Source: Candidatus Symbiothrix sp. (GTDB lineage: Bacteria; Bacteroidota; Bacteroidia; Bacteroidales; Azobacteroidaceae). Taken from it: a stretch of 39,794 bases of DNA. This document shows, one piece after another, positions 8,661 to 17,150 of the stretch. The stretch covers positions 1 to 39,794 of the forward strand of contig JAITNQ010000143.1 of assembly GCA_031290435.1 (NCBI GenBank), written 5' to 3'. Below the pieces are notes generated by a model that was not told the origin of the DNA, did no database searches, and saw nothing but the letters and a program-made list of their open reading frames with translations. Within the stretch, counting starts at the first letter, position 1, and every line of letters begins with the position of its first letter. Both the position numbers and the translations under genes were made by a program.

Positions 8661-9203
8661 TCAGATTTCTTTGATTATCTCCATCCCTCTTAAAATCGCT
8701 TTTTCATTCATTGGCAATAGTTTATGATGACGTTCCGGAAGCGATTTTTTCAATCCTTTCATCACGCTTTCTATTGTGACCATCGGCTCTATTTTCAACA
8801 TTCCTCCCAGTACAATCATATTGAATGCTTTTGCATTTCCTTCATTAACGGCTGTGTTCATCGCGTCAATATGAAAAATCCGAATATCTTTTCGGGTAGG
8901 AGGGGTCGTGATACCATTCCCGTCGTAAATCAAAATACCTCCGGATTTGACGCGACTTTCGAATTTTTCCAAAGACGGTTGATTGAGGATAATGGCAATA
9001 TCGAACTGGAGTAATATCGGTGAAGAAATTTTGTCATCACTCAGAATAACCGTCACATTAGCGGTTCCACCTCGTTGTTCCGGTCCGTAAGAAGGAAACC
9101 ATGCAACTTCTTTATCTTCCATTAATCCGGAATAGGCCAGGATTTTTCCCATGGAAAGGACGCCTTGTCCGCCGAATCCGGCAATAATTATTTCGTGTTT
9201 CAT
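8661..9203 (-). CDS. 2-oxoacid:ferredoxin oxidoreductase, gamma subunit
   Basis: This 180-aa protein is a stand-alone gamma subunit. The N-terminus IIIAGFGGQGVLSMGKILA is the family's glycine-rich signature, followed by WFPSYGPEQRGGTANVTV. Further on, FDIAIILNQPSLEKFE and GGILIYDGNGI are also typical. It belongs with the three genes just upstream (beta, alpha, ferredoxin) to form a four-subunit enzyme, most like 2-ketoisovalerate oxidoreductase (VOR), which makes acyl-CoA from branched-chain 2-oxoacids and reduces ferredoxin. Substrate is inferred from overall family similarity only. The spacing to the beta gene is 15 bases. Confidence 0.9.
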   Translation of the reverse strand: MKHEIIIAGFGGQGVLSMGKILAYSGLMEDKEVAWFPSYGPEQRGGTANVTVILSDDKISSPILLQFDIAIILNQPSLEKFESRVKSGGILIYDGNGITTPPTRKDIRIFHIDAMNTAVNEGNAKAFNMIVLGGMLKIEPMVTIESVMKGLKKSLPERHHKLLPMNEKAILRGMEIIKEI

Positions 9204-9218
9204 ATGTACATAATTTAA

Positions 9219-9980
9219 TTAAATGTCTTTCAAATCTCCTAAAGGATACTTCGGAAACATGTTTTCAACCATCCATTTATTTGACTGGTCAGGCGTCATT
9301 TTCCATCCTGATGCACAGGTAGATACAAATTCCACAATCGAAGTCCCTTTGCGTGCCATGGAATTTTCGAAAGCTTTGCGGAGCATCTTCTTCGCCTTTT
9401 TGACGGCCGCCGCCGTATGAACCGCTTGTCGGGTTACCAAACACGTTCCTTCTAATTGTGCCAATAAATCGGATATTTTTAAAGGATAACCGTTCAGTTC
9501 GACGTTTCGTCCGAGCGGACAGGTAGCTGTCGCCATGTTGAGCAGGGTAGTGGGGGCCATTTGGCCTCCGGTCATTCCGTAAATAGCGTTATTGACAAAA
9601 ACGATTACGATGTTTTCGCCACGGTTGCAGGCATGAATTGTTTCAGCCGTTCCGATAGCGGCCAAATCACCATCGCCTTGGTAGGTAAAAACCATTTTGT
9701 CCGGATTCAGGCGTTTTATGGCTGTTGCCAGCGCCGGTGCACGACCGTGGGCGGCTTCTTGCCAATCTATATCCAAATAGTTATAAGCAAAAACGGCGCA
9801 TCCGACCGGAGCTACTCCGATGGTTTTCTCTTCCATTCCCATTTCTTCAATAACTTCTACAATCAGTTTGTGGACAACACCGTGACTGCATCCGGGGCAA
9901 TAGTGCATCGGATTATCATTCATCAAACGGGGCTTCTCGTAAACTAAATTTTCCGGTTTAATTATTTCTAATATATTCAT
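9219..9980 (-). CDS. 2-oxoacid:ferredoxin oxidoreductase, TPP-binding beta subunit
   Basis: This 253-aa protein carries MHYCPGCSHGVVHKLI near the N-terminus and the TPP/Mg signature TYQGDGDLAAIGTAE followed by VFVNNAIYGMTGGQMAPTT. ARKGTSIVEFVSTC appears close to the C-terminus. It is shorter than KorB (337 aa) and belongs to the VOR-like class rather than the KorAB class. Its ATG overlaps the stop codon of the alpha subunit gene by four bases (9977-9980), as in korAB, so the two subunits are likely made in equal amounts. Confidence 0.92.
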   Translation of the reverse strand: MNILEIIKPENLVYEKPRLMNDNPMHYCPGCSHGVVHKLIVEVIEEMGMEEKTIGVAPVGCAVFAYNYLDIDWQEAAHGRAPALATAIKRLNPDKMVFTYQGDGDLAAIGTAETIHACNRGENIVIVFVNNAIYGMTGGQMAPTTLLNMATATCPLGRNVELNGYPLKISDLLAQLEGTCLVTRQAVHTAAAVKKAKKMLRKAFENSMARKGTSIVEFVSTCASGWKMTPDQSNKWMVENMFPKYPLGDLKDI

Positions 9981-11053
9981 AATAATTTCTTTAATTCATT
10001 CAGTACTTCATCCGGCGTAGGGACAATACCACCCAAACGCCCGTAGAAATTGACCGGAATTTTACATTCCACGGCTAATTTTACATCTTCCACCATCTGG
10101 CCGGCATTCAGTTCGACGGTCAAAATTCCCTTTATTTTTTCGCTGTATGCTTTCAGTTTCTTTTTTGGAAAAGGCCAAAGCGTAACCGGACGGAAAAGGC
10201 CTACTTTTATACCTTCTTTCCGCGCCATTTCCACCGTTGCCTGGCTGATACGGGCAGTAGAACCGAATGCAACGATCAGGTATTCGGCATCGTCGCAAAG
10301 CAGTTCTTCATAAATCACCTCATTCTCCTCTATTTGATTGTATTTCTGCTGGAAGCGGATATTGTTCTGTTCCATCACAGCCGCGTCTAATTCGAGAGAA
10401 GTGATAATATTCGGTTTGTGGCCACGGAGTTTTCCAAGCGTAGCCCAAGGCTGTTCTTTCCGGATTTCTTCTTCGGTTTTTCTTGGTTTTTGTTCGGGTA
10501 ATACTACCTTTTCCATCATTTGACCAATTATACCATCGGCCAAAATCATGGACGGATTGTTGTATTTGAAAGCCAAATCAAATCCCAATGCTACGTGGTC
10601 GGCCATTTCCTGTACCGATGCCGGGGCTAAGGTAATTAAGCGGTAATCGCCGTGACCACCACCCTTAACCGTTTGAAAATAATCGGCTTGGCTCGGCTGG
10701 ATAGTTCCTAATCCGGGTCCTCCGCGCATAACGTTTACGATTAAAGCAGGCAATTCTGCACCCGCCATATAGGAAATACCTTCCTGTTTCAGGCTGATTC
10801 CCGGACTGGAAGAAGAGGTCATCACCCGCTTTCCACAGGCGGCTCCTCCGTAAACCATGTTGATGGCCGAAACTTCACTTTCGGCTTGAAGGACTACCAT
10901 TCCGGTCGTTTCCCATGGTTTTTCATCCATAAGCGTCTCCATAATTTCTGACTGAGGAGTAATAGGATACCCAAAATATCCGTCAACGCCATAGCGAATC
11001 GCCGCATGGGCAATCGCCTCATTTCCTTTCATTAACTTTACTTCTTCTGCCAT
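9977..11053 (-). CDS. vorB: 2-ketoisovalerate-type ferredoxin oxidoreductase, alpha subunit
   Basis: This 358-aa protein is the alpha subunit of the four-subunit oxidoreductase. It starts with LMKGNEAIAHAAIRYG and has GYFGYPITPQSEIMETL, the motif that contacts thiamine diphosphate in this family. Then come SSSSPGISLKQEGISYMAG and NVMRGGPGLGTIQPSQADYFQ. The C-terminal transketolase-like domain contains LIVAFGSTARISQ and LFRPVTLWPFP. Length and motif layout match VorB-type 3-methyl-2-oxobutanoate dehydrogenases. The gene follows the ferredoxin subunit by 6 bases. The vor names are used inconsistently for the other subunits, so I give the symbol only here. Confidence 0.87.
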   Translation of the reverse strand: MAEEVKLMKGNEAIAHAAIRYGVDGYFGYPITPQSEIMETLMDEKPWETTGMVVLQAESEVSAINMVYGGAACGKRVMTSSSSPGISLKQEGISYMAGAELPALIVNVMRGGPGLGTIQPSQADYFQTVKGGGHGDYRLITLAPASVQEMADHVALGFDLAFKYNNPSMILADGIIGQMMEKVVLPEQKPRKTEEEIRKEQPWATLGKLRGHKPNIITSLELDAAVMEQNNIRFQQKYNQIEENEVIYEELLCDDAEYLIVAFGSTARISQATVEMARKEGIKVGLFRPVTLWPFPKKKLKAYSEKIKGILTVELNAGQMVEDVKLAVECKIPVNFYGRLGGIVPTPDEVLNELKKLL

Positions 11054-11059
11054 AATTCT

Positions 11060-11284
11060 TTATATTTTAATCTTATAAATAGTGATACATCCGTCAGGAC
11101 AGACATATCCACAATTGGCACATCCGATACATTCGTCCGGATTTTTCATCCGGGCGTAATTATATCCTTTGCCATTCACTTCTTTTGCCAATTCCAGAAC
11201 ATCCGTTGGACAAGCCACAACACATAGGTCACAACCTTTACACCGTTCCGTATTGACAACCACTGCTCCTTTTATTTTCGCCAT
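11060..11284 (-). CDS. 2-oxoacid oxidoreductase delta subunit, 2x[4Fe-4S] ferredoxin
   Basis: This 74-aa protein has two complete four-cysteine motifs, CKGCDLCVVACP and CIGCANCGYVCP, predicting two [4Fe-4S] clusters. It is the electron-transfer (delta) subunit of the oxidoreductase encoded by the next three genes, passing electrons from the TPP centre to soluble ferredoxin. It is the first gene of that group. There are 58 bases between it and the preceding TPR gene, without a clear TAnnTTTG element, so it may be read from an upstream promoter. Confidence 0.92.
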   Translation of the reverse strand: MAKIKGAVVVNTERCKGCDLCVVACPTDVLELAKEVNGKGYNYARMKNPDECIGCANCGYVCPDGCITIYKIKI

Positions 11285-11342
11285 AAATTGGTCTATTTTA
11301 TTTTAAATTAATTCAAGGTAATAATACTTACTTGTTTATTCC

Positions 11343-12449
11343 TCAGCGTGAACCAAGAAACAGGTCGTCTAACCGGCCTAATTCCTTCTTTAGTTCACCA
11401 CCTGGGTCGTCTGTAGCGCCGATTCCTTCTATCAACGCTAATTTTGCTTTTTTTAAATCATCCATATTCATCAGGAATTTACTTTTGTAAATGTACAGAG
11501 AATCAACATCCGGCATTAACTTAATTGCTTCATCTATATATTTTAAAGCCTCTTTCCAATCTTCAATATGCGAGCATAACTTTGCTGCAATCAAATTAAT
11601 TAAATAATTATCCGGATACAAATTTATAAATTCTTTTACTTTTTCCAAAGCTTTTGTATAATTATTATTGTTTCCGTAAGCATGAATCAAATGTAACAAA
11701 TTATTTGGAGATTCGTATCCAAGTGATTGTGCATTTTCCAATGCATCAATTGATTTCTCATAATCTTCTATTTCTTCGAAAATAATGCCTTGCCTATGCC
11801 AACTTTCAGCGTCAAGGGGTTTCAATTTTTGAATCCGTTCAGCCAAAGCTATCACTTTGTCTTTTTCGTCTAATGACAAATAACATTGTATTTGAATCCA
11901 ATAGAGGTCAACGTTCTCTCCGAATAACTCCAGTCCTTCCCGGACAAGCGCTAATGCCGAATCAAAAAGGTCTACATCATGCAAGGCTTCTCCCATCGAC
12001 TGGTAAATGATGGATAATTCTTCTTTATCTTTGGCATATTTTACTTTTAACTTCCGGAAATACAAAAAGGCTTCGTCTTCCATTCCTAAGTGAAGCAAAG
12101 CAGCCAATTTATGTCCGTCACCATATATATAGGCTTCCTCTTTGTATTTCTCGCAGATATACAGGAGTTCGTTCCATCGCTCATAATCGTTCAGCAGTAA
12201 AAGAATTTCATATATCAGTTCTTCGTCTTCCGAATAAATATTCATCGCATAGTCAATGGCATGCTTAGCCCGTCCGATATCATTGTTCGCTATATAGATA
12301 TCAATGATGTCGGTTAGCTCTTCCTGTTCGTAATAACCGGGATTTTTACCTGATTTAACAGCCTCATCCCATTTATAAAAGAAATCAGGATAAAGTTCTT
12401 CCTCTTCTTCTTCTTTGAAAAAATCATTATTGAAAATGTCATCAAACAT
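11343..12449 (-). CDS. Tetratricopeptide repeat protein
   Basis: This 368-aa protein is almost entirely helical. After an acidic N-terminus (FFKEEEEEELYPDF) there are successive degenerate 34-residue TPR units; the clearest are AESWHRQGIIFEEIEDYEKS and NLIAAKLCSHIEDWKEALKY. No signal peptide or membrane segment is present, so it should be cytoplasmic and act as a binding scaffold. It lies 13 bases downstream of glnS and upstream of the oxidoreductase genes. Nothing in the sequence gives a specific partner. Confidence 0.85.
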   Translation of the reverse strand: MFDDIFNNDFFKEEEEEELYPDFFYKWDEAVKSGKNPGYYEQEELTDIIDIYIANNDIGRAKHAIDYAMNIYSEDEELIYEILLLLNDYERWNELLYICEKYKEEAYIYGDGHKLAALLHLGMEDEAFLYFRKLKVKYAKDKEELSIIYQSMGEALHDVDLFDSALALVREGLELFGENVDLYWIQIQCYLSLDEKDKVIALAERIQKLKPLDAESWHRQGIIFEEIEDYEKSIDALENAQSLGYESPNNLLHLIHAYGNNNNYTKALEKVKEFINLYPDNYLINLIAAKLCSHIEDWKEALKYIDEAIKLMPDVDSLYIYKSKFLMNMDDLKKAKLALIEGIGATDDPGGELKKELGRLDDLFLGSR

Positions 12450-12462
12450 CTTTTGTCTATTA

Positions 12463-14175
12463 TTATTTATCTTTTATTTTTTGCCATGAATCCTTTAAAG
12501 CAACTGTACGGTTGAATACCAATTTCCCTTCTTTTGTATCCGGGTCTACATTGAAATAGCCTATACGCTGAAACTGAAAATTTTCCAAAATTTGGGCATT
12601 TTCCAATTCTTTTTCAACGCGGCAACCGGTTAAAATTTTCAACGAATCGGGATTTATCAAATCACGGAAATCCAACTCTTTTTCTTCATTCGGATTTTCA
12701 ATTTTGAAAAGTCTGTCGTACAGACGTACTTCAGATGGAATACTATGCACTACGGAAACCCAGTGTAGCGTGCCTTTCACCTTGCGATTACTTTCCGGCA
12801 TACCGCTTTTTGTAAGCGGGTCGTACTCCGCATAAATTTCCTTTACTAAACCGGCTTCATCCTTTTTGCAATCCGTGCACTTGATGATGTAGGCATTTTT
12901 CAGTCTGACTTCTTGTCCCGGAGTCATCCGGAAGAATTTCTTCGGGGCATTTTCCATAAAGTCTTCCCGCTCAATATACAATTCCCTTGTAAAAGCAATT
13001 TCATGGCTACCCATAGACGCGTCTTCCGGGTTGTTGAGCGCTTCCATCATTTCGGTTTTATTTTCGGGATAATTAGTGAGAATCAACTTTACGGGATCCA
13101 ATACGACCGATACTCGCTTGGCCTTGGTATTCAAGTCTTCCCGGATAGAATGTTCCAAGAGGGCATAATCAATGATGCCATCGAATTTCGTGTAGCCGAT
13201 TTTATCTATGAAATGATGGATAGCGGCAGTGGTATAGCCTCTTCTGCGAAAACCGCAGATGGTTGGCATACGCGGGTCGTCCCATCCGGAAACCAGCCCT
13301 TCTTTGACCAATTGCAATAGTTTGCGTTTGCTCATCACCGTATAGGTAAGGTTCAATCGGTTGAATTCAAACTGTTTGGGGCGGTAATCTCCGTCTTGGG
13401 GGCGTTCTTTCTTCAATTCATCGACAAACCAGTCGTATAAGGGTCGGTGTACCTCAAATTCCAAGGTACAGATGGAGTGTGTCACGCCTTCGAAATAATC
13501 CGATTGTCCATGAGCGAAATCATACATCGGATAGGCTTTCCAAGTATTACCCGTCCGGTGGTGCGGGGTATGAATCACCCTGTAAATGAGCGGATCACGG
13601 AAGTGCATATTGGGACTGGCCATATTGATTTTAGCGCGTAAAACCATTGCACCTTCGGGAATTTCACCGGTGTTCATCTTATTGAACAACGCAAGACTTT
13701 CCTCAACCGGACGGTTCCGGAACGGACTGTCGGCGCCGGCTCTTGTAGGAGTTCCTTTCTGTTGGGCGATTTGCTCCGAAGTTTGTTCGTCGATATACGC
13801 TTTACCTGCTTTGATCAACTGAACGGCAAAATCCCATAATTGCTGAAAATAATCGGAAGCATAATAGACAGCTCCCCAACGATAACCTAACCATTGAATA
13901 TCTTCCATAATGGAATCAACATACTCCATATCTTCCTTGACAGGGTTGGTATCATCAAATCGCAGGTTGCATACGCCACCGTATTTCTGCGCAATACCAA
14001 AGTCCATACAAATTGCTTTTGCATGGCCAATGTGCAGATATCCGTTCGGTTCGGGCGGAAAACGCGTTTGTATTTTTCCGCTATTGGCGCCTTCTTCCAA
14101 ATCTTTTTCTACAATCAGCTCAATAAAATTCAAGTTTTTTTTATTTTCTTCCGGAGCTATATTTTCTTCAATCAT
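12463..14175 (-). CDS. glnS: Glutaminyl-tRNA synthetase
   Basis: This 570-aa class I aminoacyl-tRNA synthetase charges tRNA-Gln with glutamine. The HIGH signature is in RFPPEPNGYLHIGHAKAI and the KMSKS-equivalent is VMSKRKLL. Other GlnRS-typical stretches are LRFDDTNPVKEDMEYV, YDFAHGQSDYFEGVTHSICTLEF and GWDDPRMPTICGFRRRGYT. The anticodon-binding beta-barrels occupy the C-terminal 220 residues. Length is normal for the family. It begins the minus-strand run and is divergent from the PdxA-like gene, with a 223-base promoter region between them. Confidence 0.97.
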   Translation of the reverse strand: MIEENIAPEENKKNLNFIELIVEKDLEEGANSGKIQTRFPPEPNGYLHIGHAKAICMDFGIAQKYGGVCNLRFDDTNPVKEDMEYVDSIMEDIQWLGYRWGAVYYASDYFQQLWDFAVQLIKAGKAYIDEQTSEQIAQQKGTPTRAGADSPFRNRPVEESLALFNKMNTGEIPEGAMVLRAKINMASPNMHFRDPLIYRVIHTPHHRTGNTWKAYPMYDFAHGQSDYFEGVTHSICTLEFEVHRPLYDWFVDELKKERPQDGDYRPKQFEFNRLNLTYTVMSKRKLLQLVKEGLVSGWDDPRMPTICGFRRRGYTTAAIHHFIDKIGYTKFDGIIDYALLEHSIREDLNTKAKRVSVVLDPVKLILTNYPENKTEMMEALNNPEDASMGSHEIAFTRELYIEREDFMENAPKKFFRMTPGQEVRLKNAYIIKCTDCKKDEAGLVKEIYAEYDPLTKSGMPESNRKVKGTLHWVSVVHSIPSEVRLYDRLFKIENPNEEKELDFRDLINPDSLKILTGCRVEKELENAQILENFQFQRIGYFNVDPDTKEGKLVFNRTVALKDSWQKIKDK

Positions 14176-14202
14176 AATTTTAAGTCAAAAATTATTAGCC
14201 TG

Positions 14203-14210
14203 CAAAATTA
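14203..14210 (-). promoter_or_regulatory. Putative -7 element for glnS
   Basis: On the minus strand TAATTTTG matches TAnnTTTG and is 27 bases upstream of the glnS ATG. A well-placed TTTG -33 element is not evident. Confidence 0.45.
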
Positions 14211-14250
14211 CAAAATTATTTTCAAAATTCAGTTAATATTTAGCCTGCTT

Positions 14251-14281
14251 TTTGACGTTAAAGGAAATATTACTACTTTTG
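14251..14281 (+). promoter_or_regulatory. Promoter of the PdxA-like gene
   Basis: TTTG (14251-14254), a 19-base spacer and TACTTTTG (14274-14281) match both Bacteroidota promoter elements. Transcription would begin near 14288, leaving a leader of about 110 bases before the ATG at 14399. Confidence 0.7.
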
Positions 14282-14398
14282 TATGCGGATAAAAAAACGT
14301 GTAAAGCGGTTGGTTTTATATAAATGTATGATTTTCAATAGTTTGCATTTTATTGATTGATTGCTTTCTGAAAAATGATGTAATAATTAAAGAATCAC

Positions 14399-15454
14399 AT
14401 GAGCGAAAAAATGATAAAAGTCGGGATTAGCCAAGGCGACATCAACGGCATATCTTATGAATTAATACTCAAGACTTTTGATGATATAAGGATGTATGAA
14501 TCTTGTATACCTGTTGTCTATGGCTCTTCGAAAGTCTTGGGATATCACCGGAAAGCATTAGACCTTCCGCCGATTAATATCAATAACATAGCACAGGCCA
14601 AAGATGCAGGCTTTAACCGTCTGAATGTAATCAACTGTGGAAATGAGGACATCGCTGTGGCGTTTTCACAAGCTACGCCCGAATCCGAAAAATTCGCCGA
14701 ATCAGCTTTCAGCAGAGCTGTGGACGATTTGAAAACCGGCAAGATTGATGTATTGGTAAGCGCTCCCTCCAATCAGGATGAAATTACCTATATTGAAGAA
14801 CAGTCCGGGGAAAAAGTCCTGAATATGCTGATAAGCGATAGTTTCAGAATTGCCTTGGCAACGAATAAAATACCGCTCGCCGAAGTGCCTTCAGGGATAA
14901 CGGTGGATTTGCTGAAAGTACAACTACAGATTCTTCGCGATACCTTGATTCATGATTTTATGATTACACTTCCCAGAATTGCTGTATTGTCGTTGAACCC
15001 GGGTGCGAGTGTCAGCGAACATCAATTCGGCAAAGAAGAAAATGAAATCATTATCCCGGCTATAAAAGAAGCAAACAATGCAGGTGTCATTTGTTTTGGC
15101 CCTTATTCTTCCGATAGTTTTTTCGCAACAGACAATTATCAGAAATTCGATGCGATTCTCGCCATGTATTATGATCAAGGCTTGACGCCTTTTCGTTCAC
15201 TTTCCGTGGGAAGGGGCGTTTGCTATGCGGCTAACCTGCCGTTTGTCAGAACAACTCCGGATCAAGGCCCCTGTTATGAAAGGGCAGGGAAAAATGAGAG
15301 TACGGAAAGTTTGTTCCGTGAAGCGATATTTTTGGCGATAGATATATTTAACGCACGGATTCTTGACAAGGAAATATATGCTAACCCCTTGAAAAAACAG
15401 TATTTTGAAAGAGGTTCGGATAATGAAAAATTAGATTTGACAAAAGAAGAATAA
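14399..15454 (+). CDS. PdxA-like protein lacking the metal-binding histidines
   Basis: This 351-aa protein is homologous along its length to 4-hydroxythreonine-4-phosphate dehydrogenase (PdxA): VGISQGDINGISYELILK at the start, PRIAVLSLNP and FGKEENEIIIPAIKEA in the middle, and LAMYYDQGLTPF and LPFVRTTPDQGP near the end. The three histidines that bind the catalytic metal in E. coli PdxA are all changed: TTH to TNK (K157), LNPH to LNPG (G202), and YHDQ to YYDQ (Y258). The GHTE segment expected near residue 130 is shortened, and DHGT reads DQGP. The reading frame is intact, with its own promoter, so it is not a decayed pseudogene. It is probably not an active PdxA. The role is unknown. Confidence 0.8.
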   Translation: MSEKMIKVGISQGDINGISYELILKTFDDIRMYESCIPVVYGSSKVLGYHRKALDLPPININNIAQAKDAGFNRLNVINCGNEDIAVAFSQATPESEKFAESAFSRAVDDLKTGKIDVLVSAPSNQDEITYIEEQSGEKVLNMLISDSFRIALATNKIPLAEVPSGITVDLLKVQLQILRDTLIHDFMITLPRIAVLSLNPGASVSEHQFGKEENEIIIPAIKEANNAGVICFGPYSSDSFFATDNYQKFDAILAMYYDQGLTPFRSLSVGRGVCYAANLPFVRTTPDQGPCYERAGKNESTESLFREAIFLAIDIFNARILDKEIYANPLKKQYFERGSDNEKLDLTKEE

Positions 15455-15473
15455 TAAAAAAGTGGCGTAAATA

Positions 15474-15505
15474 TTTGCCGGGGTTAAAGTTTTTTTGCAC
15501 TTTTG
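15474..15505 (+). promoter_or_regulatory. Promoter of the inositol-lipid type cluster
   Basis: TTTG (15474-15477), a 20-base spacer and CACTTTTG (15498-15505, one mismatch to TAnnTTTG) lie just upstream of the ATG at 15531. The predicted start is about 19 bases before the gene. Confidence 0.55.
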
Positions 15506-15530
15506 CACGTTTGAATTTTAAAAAAGAACA

Positions 15531-17150
15531 ATGAATTATGCGATAATAGCGGCAGGAGTGGGATCCCGTTTGGTTGAGGAAGGCATTGCCTTTCCGAAGC
15601 CTTTGGTTGAACTCAATGGCGTACCCCTAATTGACAGGCTGATTGCTGTTTTTTCAAAAAACAATGCAGTCTCGGTTTCGGTAATAGTGAATGAAGAGAT
15701 GAAAGAAGTCAGGCAGCATATTGAACAGCTAAAAGCCGACTTCCCCATTCATTTAGTGGTTCGTTCTACACCCAGTTCCATGCATAGTTTTTTTGAATTG
15801 AGTCCTTATCTAAAAGGGGGGAAATTTTGCCTGACAACGGTTGACACCGTATTTAATGAGGATGAATTCACCGAATTTATCCGAAAATTCGAAACCGATG
15901 AGGAAAATGACGGGATAATGGCAGTTACCGATTATATCGACGATGAAAAACCGCTCTATGTTTCCGTCAACGAAAATGATATGTCGATAAATGATTTTCT
16001 TGATAAGCCGGATGGCCGGGAAAAATATATTTCCGGAGGAATTTATTGTCTTACACCGGCTGCGATTCATATTTTGAACAACTGTTTAGAAACCGGCATG
16101 TTGCGGATGCGGAATTTTCAACGCCAATTGGTTCGGGAAGGATTCAAATTGAAAGCTTATCCTTTTCAAAAAATTATTGATATAGACCATGCCTCGGATA
16201 TCGTCAAAGCTGAAAAATGGTTGCAAAACGGCGCTATTTCACACAATGGGAAAGTTTCGCACAACGGCTCATGCTTGGTAGAGAAAGCATCCCTCCCGAT
16301 CGAACTGAAAATTGCCGGTGTTCGCAGGGGAAATAAATATTCGCCCAACCACATAGGAAATGATGCCGCCATCTTTAACCTGACTGTCGAACAACTGAAA
16401 AAAATGACTTGCAAAGTGCGGGAATACTCCGAACAGGAATTTCAGGAGCAGGAGATTGATGCGGATATTATCTTCAATATGGCAAGAGATACTGCGACTA
16501 TCCAAAAACTTCAGTTGATGGAAAATCAAGGAAAAAAAATTATCAATTCCGGATACGGTATAGAAAACTGTACCCGGGCAAAAATGACGAATATACTTAT
16601 TGCCAACGAAATACCTCATCCAAGAAGCCTGATTGTATCGACTTATGATAGTTTGCCGCCTGAAGCCAGCGAATTAGGCGCCTATTGCTGGGTGAAGCGA
16701 GGTGATTTTCATGCCATTCATTATGAGGATGTTACATATGCAAGGAATGGTAAAGAAACGGAAGGTTTGCTGAATGAATACGCTTTACGTGGAATTCCCA
16801 ATGCTGTCCTGAATGAACATTTAGAAGGCGACCTGATAAAATTCTATGGGGTAGAAAATACCGGTTTCTTCTATTGGTTTTATCCTAATGATTTGAATCA
16901 TAGTAAATTTGGATTAGAAGCCATCAATGGGAAAGCCAAAGGAATACCTTTCGATGAGGGAAAACTCAGAAATATATGCAGCAGAGCCGCCCGTGTTTTA
17001 AATATTTACATATACGGCGGAGATTGCGTAGTAGACAAAACGGGAATCATCCGCATCATTGATTTTAACGACTGGCCGAGTTTCGCTCCCTGTAGAATGC
17101 AGGCGGCGCCTCATATAGCACAATGTATTTATGAATTTGCAACAAAATAA
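15531..17150 (+). CDS. Nucleotidyltransferase/ATP-grasp fusion protein
   Basis: This 539-aa protein has two parts. Residues 1-235 form a sugar-phosphate nucleotidyltransferase domain: AIIAAGVGSRLVEEGIAFPK holds the G-x-G-x-R loop and the FPKPL lysine, VDTVF the metal-site aspartate region, and ISGGIYCLTP a typical later strand. Residues of about 300-539 look like an ATP-grasp domain: CWVKRGDFHAIHYEDV, LNEHLEGDLIKFYGVEN, and GGDCVVDKTGIIRIIDFNDWP, where acidic/Asn residues sit at the usual Mg positions. In this context the first domain could make CDP-inositol from inositol phosphate. The ATP-grasp part could be a kinase or a ligase; both are inference. It overlaps the next gene by 20 bases. 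Confidence 0.7.
   Translation: MNYAIIAAGVGSRLVEEGIAFPKPLVELNGVPLIDRLIAVFSKNNAVSVSVIVNEEMKEVRQHIEQLKADFPIHLVVRSTPSSMHSFFELSPYLKGGKFCLTTVDTVFNEDEFTEFIRKFETDEENDGIMAVTDYIDDEKPLYVSVNENDMSINDFLDKPDGREKYISGGIYCLTPAAIHILNNCLETGMLRMRNFQRQLVREGFKLKAYPFQKIIDIDHASDIVKAEKWLQNGAISHNGKVSHNGSCLVEKASLPIELKIAGVRRGNKYSPNHIGNDAAIFNLTVEQLKKMTCKVREYSEQEFQEQEIDADIIFNMARDTATIQKLQLMENQGKKIINSGYGIENCTRAKMTNILIANEIPHPRSLIVSTYDSLPPEASELGAYCWVKRGDFHAIHYEDVTYARNGKETEGLLNEYALRGIPNAVLNEHLEGDLIKFYGVENTGFFYWFYPNDLNHSKFGLEAINGKAKGIPFDEGKLRNICSRAARVLNIYIYGGDCVVDKTGIIRIIDFNDWPSFAPCRMQAAPHIAQCIYEFATK

Noticed and set aside
13894-14292. 132- and 108-aa plus-strand ORFs overlapping the start of glnS
   Set aside because: Shadow frames over the HIGH-motif region of glnS and its promoter, with low-complexity Phe/Ile-rich C-termini.
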